In this document: positions 28,290 through 36,002 of the stretch, piece by piece
Layout of the letters: each line of letters begins with the position of its first letter
Numbering within the stretch: position 1 is the first letter of the stretch
Assembly (NCBI GenBank): GCA_018669945.1
Contig: JABHTA010000221.1
Location: 1-36,002, forward strand
Direction of reading: 5' to 3'
Length of the DNA stretch: 36,002 nucleotides
Origin: Flavobacteriales bacterium
Lineage (GTDB): Bacteria > Bacteroidota > Bacteroidia > Flavobacteriales_G > NORP312
Made by a program: the position numbers and the translations under genes
Notes under the pieces: model-generated
Seen by the model: the letters and a program-made list of their open reading frames with translations, nothing else
Told to the model about the DNA's origin: nothing
Database searches by the model: none

Positions 28290-29062
28290 GTAAAGTATTG
28301 AGCATATCATACTGGTTATTTATCATAGCGGTAATAATAGCACTGCTTGGTTTTGTAGAAAACAAAAACGTAGATGTAGTATGCCATAGCATGGAAATAT
28401 CAATCGATCGCCCTAATAAAAATTTCTTTGTGATGGAAGATGACGTCCGGAACATGGTCTTGAATTTAGGTTATGGTGAAGGAATGCGAATTGATCTAGT
28501 TGATGTTGCTCACCTAGAAAAATTATTGAATAACAATTCTTCAATAGGTTATGCAGAGGTGTATTCAACTATTGATGGAGTATTAAAAATTGAATTGAGT
28601 CAAAGAAACCCAATACTAAGAGTATTTACCGAATACGGAGATAGTTATTACATAGATGAAAATGGATGGATGATGCCGTTATCTGATAAGTTTACTTCAA
28701 GAGTTTTAGTAGCGAATGGAGCGGTAAAAACATCATTTTCTATGGGTTATGACATGAATATAATGGATTTAAAACAAGAAGATCAGAGGCTCAAAGATTT
28801 ATATCAATTGGCTTCGTTTATTAATAATGATAGTTTTTTGAAAGCGCAAATTGTGCAGATATATGTAAAAGAAAACGGAGATTTAGAATTGATACCAAGA
28901 GTTGGGAATCAAGAAATCATATTCGGAAAAGCGGAAAACATTAAACAAAAATTTGATAAGCTAATGGTTTTTTACAAGCAGGGGCTGAGTAAAACAGGTT
29001 GGAACGGATATAAGAGAATAAATTTAAAGTATAATAATCAGGTAGTTTGTACCAAAAAGTAA
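28286..29062 (+). CDS. ftsQ: FtsQ-like cell division protein
   Basis: 258 aa, one N-terminal TM, POTRA-like region, between murC and ftsA; TTG start overlapping the murC TGA stop. Confidence 0.8.
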   Translation: MSKVLSISYWLFIIAVIIALLGFVENKNVDVVCHSMEISIDRPNKNFFVMEDDVRNMVLNLGYGEGMRIDLVDVAHLEKLLNNNSSIGYAEVYSTIDGVLKIELSQRNPILRVFTEYGDSYYIDENGWMMPLSDKFTSRVLVANGAVKTSFSMGYDMNIMDLKQEDQRLKDLYQLASFINNDSFLKAQIVQIYVKENGDLELIPRVGNQEIIFGKAENIKQKFDKLMVFYKQGLSKTGWNGYKRINLKYNNQVVCTKK

Positions 29063-29066
29063 CCTT

Positions 29067-30347
29067 ATGGAAGAAGGATCAGAAATCGTTGTAAGTTTAG
29101 ATATCGGCACTACAAAAATTGTTTGTATGGTGGGGCGTAAAAACGAATTCGGTAAATTGGAAATTTTAGGAATGGGCAAAACCGAATCTGTTGGTGTTAC
29201 TCGCGGAGTGGTCTCTCACATAACCCCTACAGTGCATGCGATTGAAAAAGCTGTAGCAGAAGCTGAAGCTAAATCAGGTGTTGAAATTAATGTCGTTAAT
29301 GTTGGCATAGCTGGCCAGCACATTAAGAGTATTCAACATAGAGGTATACGAACTAGAAATAGTTTGGATGAAGAGATTTCTCAAGGAGACATAGATCATT
29401 TAATTGATGATATGTATAAGCTGGTAATGCTTCCAGGAGAAGAGATAATTCACGTACTTCCGCAAGAGTATATTGTAGATAACGAACAAGGTATTAGAGA
29501 CCCTATTGGTATGTCAGGTATTCGTTTGGAAGCAAATTTTCACATCATAACAGGACAAATGGCCGCCGCAAAAAATATTTATAAATGTGTTCGTAAGGCG
29601 GGACTCGAAGTTGCTGAATTAACATTAGAACCTTTAGCATCGTCAGAGGCAGTTTTAAATGATGAAGAAAAAGAAGCTGGTGTTGTATTGGTTGATATTG
29701 GCGGTGGAACCACTGATGTAGCTATTTTTCAAGATGGAATCATCCGTCATACTGCTGTGATACCATTTGGGGGTAACATCATATCTGAAGATATCAAAGA
29801 AGGGTGCACAATTATTAAGAAGCAAGCGGAGCTGTTAAAAGTGAAATTTGGTTCGGCACTAGCCAGTGAAAATCAAGATAATGATATTGTTGCTATACCT
29901 GGTTTGAGAGGACGTGAACCAAAGGAGATTTCATTGAAAAACTTGGCACATATCATACAGGCAAGAATGGAAGAAATTATAGAGCAAGTGTATTACGAAA
30001 TAAAGAATTCTGGTTTCGAGAAAAAGCTAATTGCAGGATTGGTTGTAACAGGCGGTGGGTCTCAGCTAAAACATGTAACTCAGTTGTTTGAATACATGAC
30101 TGGTATGGATACCAGAATAGGATACCCTACAGAACATCTTGCTTCAGGAGCTGAGGAGATTACTAGCCCAATGTACTCTACTGGTGTTGGTCTAGTGATT
30201 AAAGGTTTTGAGTATAGCGCAAGACATGCGAGAAGTACTTCTTCGGTGACAATGCATTCAAAGAAAAGTAAAGGAAGTTTTTTCGATAAAATACTTGATA
30301 AGAGCAAGGTTTGGTTCGAAGAAGATGCCGATCACGATAATAGTTAA
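29067..30347 (+). CDS. ftsA: cell division protein FtsA
   Basis: 426 aa; IVVSLDIGTTKIVCMVG, VLVDIGGGTTDVAIFQDG, VVTGGGSQLKHV. Confidence 0.96.
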   Translation: MEEGSEIVVSLDIGTTKIVCMVGRKNEFGKLEILGMGKTESVGVTRGVVSHITPTVHAIEKAVAEAEAKSGVEINVVNVGIAGQHIKSIQHRGIRTRNSLDEEISQGDIDHLIDDMYKLVMLPGEEIIHVLPQEYIVDNEQGIRDPIGMSGIRLEANFHIITGQMAAAKNIYKCVRKAGLEVAELTLEPLASSEAVLNDEEKEAGVVLVDIGGGTTDVAIFQDGIIRHTAVIPFGGNIISEDIKEGCTIIKKQAELLKVKFGSALASENQDNDIVAIPGLRGREPKEISLKNLAHIIQARMEEIIEQVYYEIKNSGFEKKLIAGLVVTGGGSQLKHVTQLFEYMTGMDTRIGYPTEHLASGAEEITSPMYSTGVGLVIKGFEYSARHARSTSSVTMHSKKSKGSFFDKILDKSKVWFEEDADHDNS

Positions 30348-30378
30348 TAACATATAGTAACCCATAAAACCCATTATT

Positions 30379-32145
30379 ATGCAATTCGATTTACCAAAAG
30401 ATCAGTCATCCATCATTAAGGTGTTTGGCATTGGCGGAGGCGGAAGCAACGCAGTAAACCATATGTACAAACAAGGAATCAAAGGTGTTGATTTTGTAAT
30501 TTGTAATACTGATAATCAAGCGTTAGACATAAGCCCAGTGCCGTTAAAAATTCAATTAGGAAGTAGTCTTACTAATGGAAGAGGTGCCGGTTCTATTCCA
30601 GAAGTAGGTAAGAATGCCGCGATTGAAGATATTGAACAAATAAGAGAAATTTTATCCAAGAATACTAAGATGGTATTTATTACTGCTGGTATGGGTGGCG
30701 GAACGGGAACAGGTGCAGCGCCAGTCATTGCGCAAGTTGCAAAAGAGATGGGGATTCTTACAGTTGGTATTGTGACCATGCCATTTTTGTTTGAAGGACG
30801 AAAACGAAAACTGCAAGCCTCTGAAGGTATTGAAACAATGCGCCAATGCGTTGATACCTTATTAGTAATAAACAATGATAAGCTCCGAGAGATGTTCGGT
30901 AATCTTAGTTTAAGGGATGCCTTCGAACAAGCAGATAACGTGTTAACCACTGCGGCAAAAGGTATAGCCGAAGTAATAACAGTAACAGGTGCAATCAATG
31001 TCGATTTCGAAGACGTAAGTACTGTAATGAAAGATAGTGGTGTAGCTATTATGGGTTCGGCTACTGCTACTGGAGAAGATAGAGCAGAAAAGTCCGTAGC
31101 TCATGCTTTAGCGTCACCATTGTTAAATGATAACAATATTGATGGGGCTAATTATGTGTTATTGAATATCACTTATGGTGAACAGGAAATCATGATGGAT
31201 GAAATAGCAGATATTACAGATTACATTCAAGCCGAAGCGGGTAATTCTGCCGATGTTATATGGGGTCATGGATATGATGAAACTCTTGGCGATTCTATTT
31301 GTGTTACAGTTATCGCAACGGGATTCTCTTCAACTCCAGACACAGGAGAAATTAGAGAAGTTCAGAAGAAGGTGGTTAGCCTTGAAGCTGATGTGCCTAT
31401 CAGTTTGACTCAGCCAATTAAAAATCCAGTATCACTTGGAGAGCAAGAAACTTCAGTTCAGCAAGATGAATCAAAAGAAGAAGAACCATATATGGTTAAT
31501 CCATCAGAATCATCTCAAAAGGAAATGTCATTTGATATTACGAACTCTAATTCCGTTGAAGCGGAGCCTGTTAATGATGATGTTACAGATGAAACACCAA
31601 TTAATGAAACTCCAGTTGCAGAAGTAAAAGAATCTCCGGATCAAACATGGGATTTTTCTGGACCTTCTATACCAACATCTACATGGACTCCTGATTTAAC
31701 TGACGAATCAACAGACAACATCAAATCAGATGAAAAAGTTGAAAATACTGCCTGGGAACCTTTTATGAAGGAAACAGACGAAGTAACATCGATAGAGGAA
31801 TCTTCTACCGCAGAATCGCCGACGCCTGATCCTGAAAAGAGCTACGAAGAACCTTACTTAAAGCAAGAAGCTACTGCGGTTACTCCAGAAGAACAGCAAG
31901 CTCGTTCTTCTGATCGAATTGGTAAATTAAAGGAGCTTAGTATGCGTTTAAGAACTCCATCTGGAATTGCTGATATGGAAAATGAACCAGCGTACAAAAG
32001 AAGACAGGTAGAGCTTGATGATGTGGAGCACTCTTCTGATTCACAAGCATCTCGTTATACTTTAAGAGAAGATACTGGTGTTGATGGTGAAAATAGGACA
32101 ACGCTAAACGACAACAATTCGTTTTTACATGATAATGTAGATTAA
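30379..32145 (+). CDS. ftsZ: cell division protein FtsZ
   Basis: 588 aa; KVFGIGGGGSNAVNHM, GMGGGTGTGAAPVIA (tubulin signature), C-terminal NNSFLHDNVD. Confidence 0.97.
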   Translation: MQFDLPKDQSSIIKVFGIGGGGSNAVNHMYKQGIKGVDFVICNTDNQALDISPVPLKIQLGSSLTNGRGAGSIPEVGKNAAIEDIEQIREILSKNTKMVFITAGMGGGTGTGAAPVIAQVAKEMGILTVGIVTMPFLFEGRKRKLQASEGIETMRQCVDTLLVINNDKLREMFGNLSLRDAFEQADNVLTTAAKGIAEVITVTGAINVDFEDVSTVMKDSGVAIMGSATATGEDRAEKSVAHALASPLLNDNNIDGANYVLLNITYGEQEIMMDEIADITDYIQAEAGNSADVIWGHGYDETLGDSICVTVIATGFSSTPDTGEIREVQKKVVSLEADVPISLTQPIKNPVSLGEQETSVQQDESKEEEPYMVNPSESSQKEMSFDITNSNSVEAEPVNDDVTDETPINETPVAEVKESPDQTWDFSGPSIPTSTWTPDLTDESTDNIKSDEKVENTAWEPFMKETDEVTSIEESSTAESPTPDPEKSYEEPYLKQEATAVTPEEQQARSSDRIGKLKELSMRLRTPSGIADMENEPAYKRRQVELDDVEHSSDSQASRYTLREDTGVDGENRTTLNDNNSFLHDNVD

Positions 32146-32173
32146 TAAGTTACGAGACTTGGGTCTAAAATTT

Positions 32174-32204
32174 AAAGCCCAAAGTTGTTAACTTTGGGCT
32201 TTTT
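32174..32204 (+). terminator. intrinsic terminator at the end of the dcw cluster
   Basis: Perfect 13-bp inverted repeat AAAGCCCAAAGTT-GTT-AACTTTGGGCTTT followed by TT AATTTT, 28 bp after the ftsZ stop. Confidence 0.88.
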
Positions 32205-32222
32205 AATTTTCATATCAAAACT

Positions 32223-32675
32223 ATGAGTTTAACAGATCAAATCAACGGAGATATTAAGAAGGCAATGCTTGCTAGAGAAAAAGACAAGCTAGATGCGTTA
32301 AGAGCCGTTAAATCAGCCTTGTTACTTGCCGGAACAGAAAAAGGAGCTGATGGTAGTGTTTCTGATGAGGTAGCTTTTAAAGTGCTTCAAAAGTTAGTTA
32401 AACAACGTAAAGACGCAGCGGCTATTTACACAGAACAAAACCGCAACGATTTGGCCGAACCAGAATTATATCAAGCGGATATAATAAGTAAATATCTTCC
32501 TGCCCAAATGGGAGAAGAAGCGGTCAAACAAGTTATCCAACAAATTATTGAAAGAACTGGTGCCAGCTCTCCATCAGATATGGGAAAAGTGATGGGGCCT
32601 GCTATGGGGCAACTGCAGGGTAAAGCCGAAGGAAAATTAATTTCTAGTGTGGTAAAAGAGTTGCTCGCAATATGA
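32223..32675 (+). CDS. yqeY: GatB/YqeY domain-containing protein
   Basis: 150 aa; MSLTDQINGDIKKAMLAREKDKLDALRAVKSALL…YLPAQMGEEAVKQVI…DMGKVMGPAMGQLQGKAEGKLIS. Confidence 0.93.
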   Translation: MSLTDQINGDIKKAMLAREKDKLDALRAVKSALLLAGTEKGADGSVSDEVAFKVLQKLVKQRKDAAAIYTEQNRNDLAEPELYQADIISKYLPAQMGEEAVKQVIQQIIERTGASSPSDMGKVMGPAMGQLQGKAEGKLISSVVKELLAI

Positions 32676-32821
32676 CAACAAAAGCTTTGTGCTAATTTTT
32701 CTAGTGAGTATTAGCGTTAATATTTAGTATGAATAATCATAGACCATTAATATTTTTAAAGTAAACTTTACACATAAAGTAAATGCGAAGTAAACTATTA
32801 TTTCCTTAGTAGATATGGAAT

Positions 32822-34102
32822 TTATTGTCGCTCAATTCGAATAGCCTTAGAAACACTAATAAGCTCACCATTATAGAAGGCAATAACAAAGGCGTCACTG
32901 AGACCAATAGATCTAATCTTTATCTTTATTTCTTCAACTTGTTGATAGTTGTAAAAAATACCTGTTCTATATCTGTAAAGTCCTCCGGCAATAGATTGAC
33001 CATTTATCGGATAAAGTCCCTTGTAAATATCGTATTCCGAAGGTATTAGCTGCTTGTGATATAAACCTAATTGGACGCTATATATTAGGCCATCAGGAAA
33101 AGGTTGGTCAACAGGAATTGGATTATTTTCATTGTAATACCCTTCTTTGCCAAAAGAAAAAATACTTGTACTATTGGAGTCGGACTTTATATATCCATCT
33201 CGTTTTGCATATTCTGCTAGTTGTTCACGTATGCTTTTCAGTTTACTTTCGGCGCCATTTCTTTTGTCTGCAAGAAGCTCTTTTTGAGCTTTAGCTATGT
33301 CAATTTCATTTTGTATTTTTTGTCTTTCTTCATCAGTGTTAGCATTTGCAAGATCCTTTAGTAATTGGTCGATTATTTGTTGTTTTGTGGCCATTCTTTT
33401 TTCGTACATCTCAACAATCGTAGTATATGTGGCCTCATCCACTTCTATTCTTCTGATTCGATTCAATTCTTCTGCAGATAGTGGTGATGCATTATCACCA
33501 CCTCCTTCAATGATTCCCGAATTACTGATTATTGTTTCAAATATAGTATCACATGGCGGGCAGACTGGACATGGCGTATTAGCAGATAAACCATCATTTA
33601 CGACTAAAACGTCTTCTGCTAATTCTCCATAAAAATAGATAGATGCATTATAGGAATCGATAGTAGCATCGCCGAGCCAAAAAATACAGAGATCGTATGT
33701 ATTACGTTTTTCGTTAGGTGAGGATGATCCGATTATGGAATTTAATGATTCTTGGGCCTCATGTAATCTTTTTAATGATTTTTTCATATAGGATTTAGCA
33801 ACAACACTTGTGTCGTTAGCAGTTTCGATGGCTTTTTCTCCAAATTCAATTGCTTTTTGTGTGTTGAAAGATATCGAGTCTGAAAAGCTATCTATGTTTT
33901 CCTTTCCAAAAAAGAGCTTTTCTGAAAAATGCATTGCTTTAGAAGAGTATTTTGCACTTATCACTGCGAAATTTTTAGCATCCCCATTAATAAAATACTG
34001 TTTTTCAAGATTGAAATAGTTATTTTGGGCAACCGTTAAGCCATATGACGCCATAAAAATGGCGAACAACATCATACTCTTAATATTTCTTTTCAAATTC
34101 AT
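32822..34102 (-). CDS. secreted coiled-coil protein with C-terminal SPOR-like domain
   Basis: 426 aa; signal peptide (MNLKRNIKSMMLFAIFMASYGLTVAQ); coiled coil around QIIDQLLKDLANANTDEERQKIQNEIDIAKAQKEL; C-term GLIYSVQLGLYHK…GGLYRYRTGIFYNYQQVEEIKIKIRSIGLSDAFVIAFYNGELIS resembles SPOR-like segments of Bacteroidota envelope proteins. Confidence 0.65.
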   Translation of the reverse strand: MNLKRNIKSMMLFAIFMASYGLTVAQNNYFNLEKQYFINGDAKNFAVISAKYSSKAMHFSEKLFFGKENIDSFSDSISFNTQKAIEFGEKAIETANDTSVVAKSYMKKSLKRLHEAQESLNSIIGSSSPNEKRNTYDLCIFWLGDATIDSYNASIYFYGELAEDVLVVNDGLSANTPCPVCPPCDTIFETIISNSGIIEGGGDNASPLSAEELNRIRRIEVDEATYTTIVEMYEKRMATKQQIIDQLLKDLANANTDEERQKIQNEIDIAKAQKELLADKRNGAESKLKSIREQLAEYAKRDGYIKSDSNSTSIFSFGKEGYYNENNPIPVDQPFPDGLIYSVQLGLYHKQLIPSEYDIYKGLYPINGQSIAGGLYRYRTGIFYNYQQVEEIKIKIRSIGLSDAFVIAFYNGELISVSKAIRIERQ

Positions 34103-34204
34103 TAATTTATTAATTAAAGAACAAATTACGTCTTTTTTACTGATAAATCATTCATAAAAAAAGGTAAATTACAGTTAAAATCTATTTTATAAAATAAATT
34201 TTCT

Positions 34205-34212
34205 TAAATTTG
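34205..34212 (+). promoter_or_regulatory. candidate -7 element TAAATTTG for the repeat-containing outer-membrane protein
   Basis: TAnnTTTG match 68 bp upstream of the ATG at 34280; no clear TTG at the expected spacing. Confidence 0.35.
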
Positions 34213-34279
34213 AACAGTACTAAATGATTTATACAAAGTAATAATCAAACAAACTTTAAAGTTACAAATAGACACAAAT

Positions 34280-35875
34280 ATGATTAGAATAACGAGCTTA
34301 GTGATTTTGTTTTTTTTCGCATTGCATGGCTTTGGGCAAGATATGCCTGTTATTGTTTCTGACACTGATACGGTTTCTAAAGCTGTTATTGTTTCTGAAA
34401 CTGATTCGGTTTCTATCTCCGAGTCTGATACTGTTTCTAAAGCTGTTTCTGTTTCTGAACCTGATTCGGTTTCTATTTCCGAGTCTGATACGGTTTCTAA
34501 AGCTGTTTCTGTTTCTGAACCTGATTCGGTTTCTATTTCCGAGTCTGATACGGTTTCTAAAGCAGTTTCTGTTTCTGAAGCTGATTCGGTTTCTATCTCA
34601 GAGTCTGATACTGTTTCTAAAGCAGTTTCTGTTTCTGAAGCTGTTTCTGAAACTGAATCTGCTAATTTGTTTCACCGTTCAATTAATGCACAAAGACCAT
34701 GGTTGGCTCATGTTAGTATTGATGGGTTTGTAGGAATGCATTATTTCCATGGGGATATTAGCGAAACTAAAAGCATTCCAAAATTTAATTCTGATTTCAG
34801 GGACGTAACTGGTCGGTCAAGCGGTATTGGTGTCAATAGAGCAAATATTTATGGTGGTATAGGAGCGTCCCTCCATTATATTCAAGGTGAGATTAGAGGT
34901 CGTAAATATGTAAGACATAATAACAATTATTATAGTTCTAGCATGAATTACTACAATGTGATGCTGGATGCATTTTATCCTATTAAACTTATACATTCCG
35001 AAGCTAAAGGTCACCATACTAGGTATGAACTTCACCCCCACATGGGTGTGGGACTGATGTTTTATCGGTCAAAGTCTAGTTATACGCATGAAGTAAACGG
35101 ACCGAAAACATTTCAATATTATGGATACCTTGCTCCTGCGGATGATTTATCAAGTCTAACTGGAGTATTGGAAGAAACGAAAAGGGAGGTTGCTTTTGTT
35201 GTTCCTACCGGGGTTAAACTTAAATTGTATTTAAATTCTCGATATGATTTGAATTTGGATTATACTTATGTCAAGTCATTTACCGACAAATTGGATGGTT
35301 GGGAAAAGGAGGGGACAGCCAATGATTCATACAGTAGGTTATCTTTTGGTATTAGCTATAATTTTAATAATTCAGATGATGATGTGCATTTCTCAAAACT
35401 GGACATCAGGCATGGTACTTCTGGAAATACTGGTGGTAATGAAATAGGTAATTCTAGTGATTCTTCATATGATGAAGATATGGATAAAACAGGATTATTT
35501 GGTAATATTTTTAAAGAAATACCAGGAGACTTTTCTGAAGGCAGGGAGGTCTTTCTTGTAAACGAGGATGGCAAGATTATGTACAAAACCAATTTAGATA
35601 AAGAGGGTAATTTCAATTTCGAAAACTTACCGGCAGACCAAAACTTTTTGGTGCGAGTGCAGGAACCGGACACTGATTTAAACATGATTGTTTTGAACGA
35701 GCTTGGTGAATTCGAAAGTAAAGCTAAACGAACTCCAGAAGGTGATTTTGAATTCCAGCGAGCAGAAGATGTGGACCCTTCAAGTTTATCTTCGAAAGAT
35801 AGAATGATGGATTTATTACTTAAGCTATACAAAACTCAGCTAAGAATCATTCAATATCAGCATTTAGACGAATAA
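34280..35875 (+). CDS. outer-membrane beta-barrel-like protein with N-terminal Ser-rich repeats and C-terminal carboxypeptidase-regulatory-like segment
   Basis: 531 aa; signal peptide MIRITSLVILFFFALHGFGQ; SDTVSKAVSVSEPDSVSISE repeats; barrel-like middle; C-terminal VFLVNEDGKIMYKTNLDKEGNFNFENLPADQNFLVRVQE. Confidence 0.75.
   Translation: MIRITSLVILFFFALHGFGQDMPVIVSDTDTVSKAVIVSETDSVSISESDTVSKAVSVSEPDSVSISESDTVSKAVSVSEPDSVSISESDTVSKAVSVSEADSVSISESDTVSKAVSVSEAVSETESANLFHRSINAQRPWLAHVSIDGFVGMHYFHGDISETKSIPKFNSDFRDVTGRSSGIGVNRANIYGGIGASLHYIQGEIRGRKYVRHNNNYYSSSMNYYNVMLDAFYPIKLIHSEAKGHHTRYELHPHMGVGLMFYRSKSSYTHEVNGPKTFQYYGYLAPADDLSSLTGVLEETKREVAFVVPTGVKLKLYLNSRYDLNLDYTYVKSFTDKLDGWEKEGTANDSYSRLSFGISYNFNNSDDDVHFSKLDIRHGTSGNTGGNEIGNSSDSSYDEDMDKTGLFGNIFKEIPGDFSEGREVFLVNEDGKIMYKTNLDKEGNFNFENLPADQNFLVRVQEPDTDLNMIVLNELGEFESKAKRTPEGDFEFQRAEDVDPSSLSSKDRMMDLLLKLYKTQLRIIQYQHLDE
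34381..34620 (+). repeat. 60-bp in-frame tandem repeat, 4 full units plus partial flanking units
   Basis: Units 34381-34440, 34441-34500, 34501-34560, 34561-34620; units 2 and 3 identical; partial homology at 34351-34380 and 34621-34650. Confidence 0.95.
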
Positions 35876-36001
35876 TCAGAAACCGTAATTAAGTCCTAGA
35901 ATTACGGTGTTTGTTTTTCCGTAATAAAGCTCAGGGGTAAATTGTTCTGATGAGCCAGAAGTGTTTTGATATAGGAACTGCAGAGAAATTAGTAGATCAT
36001 T
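35876..36001 (-). CDS. 3' end of an outer-membrane beta-barrel-like protein (truncated at window edge)
   Basis: Minus frame …NDLLISLQFLYQNTSGSSEQFTPELYYGKTNTVILGLNYGF*, stop at 35878-35876; C-terminal aromatic strand typical of OM barrels. Confidence 0.6.
   Translation of the reverse strand, partial: NDLLISLQFLYQNTSGSSEQFTPELYYGKTNTVILGLNYGF
35882..35918 (+). terminator. possible intrinsic terminator for the repeat OMP gene, inside the convergent neighbour's 3' end
   Basis: Inverted repeat ACCGTAATT-aagtcctag-AATTACGGT followed by GTTTGTTTTT. Confidence 0.4.
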
Positions 36002-36002
36002 A

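Noticed and set aside
30552-30998. 148-aa minus ORF antisense to ftsZ (and 30652..30846)
   Set aside because: Lies over the conserved GTPase core; shadow coding.
33297-33632. 111-aa + ORF antisense to the SPOR-like gene
   Set aside because: Antisense of the coiled-coil region; Ser/Ile-rich artefact.
34326-34733. 135-aa Leu/Phe-rich ORF in an alternative + frame over the repeat region
   Set aside because: Shadow ORF kept open by the 60-bp periodicity of the real repeat-protein gene; composition (LFLKLIRFL…) is a frame artefact.
35356-35832. 158-aa minus ORF antisense to the repeat OMP C-terminus
   Set aside because: Ser/Leu/Lys-rich reverse reading of a convincing + strand gene with signal peptide and family-like domain.
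1-36002. CRISPR array, transposon/IS, prophage, tRNA or rRNA genes
   Set aside because: No spaced identical repeats, transposase/integrase motifs or recognisable RNA genes were seen; the only tandem repeat is the coding 60-bp array.

Overview
The window is an ordinary-looking chromosomal segment of a Bacteroidota bacterium, probably Flavobacteriales-like. This rests on gldB/gldC, a T9SS type-B sorting domain, GSCFA, TAnnTTTG-type promoters and the dcw gene order. Left part (1-16 kb): a 2-hydroxyacid dehydrogenase, a DksA/TraR zinc-finger protein, a GSCFA protein, a MurG-like glycosyltransferase, trmB, an alkyltransferase-like (ATL) protein, Mrp/ApbC, a NifU C-terminal-domain protein, a two-subunit 2-oxoacid:ferredoxin oxidoreductase, nadE, an outer-membrane barrel, gldB-gldC, a PKD/T9SS cargo protein, engB and an alpha/beta hydrolase. 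Middle (16-32 kb): a complete dcw cluster, mraZ-rsmH-ftsL-ftsI-murE-mraY-murD-[MurD C-domain paralog]-ftsW-murG-murC-ftsQ-ftsA-ftsZ, closed by a strong intrinsic terminator and followed by yqeY. Right end: a coiled-coil protein with a SPOR-like C-terminus, divergent from an outer-membrane protein with a 60-bp tandem-repeat Ser-rich segment, then the tail of another barrel protein. The most notable observations are: (i) a stand-alone MurD C-terminal-domain paralog between murD and ftsW that keeps the NDSKAT and SPACSSF motifs but lacks the ATP-binding domain; (ii) a 10-bp-periodic repeat array upstream of mraZ that looks like an MraZ operator; (iii) near-identical 60-bp repeats in the outer-membrane protein; (iv) 5 of 6 convergent gene junctions with overlapping or abutting stop codons. 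No CRISPR, tRNA/rRNA or mobile element was recognised.
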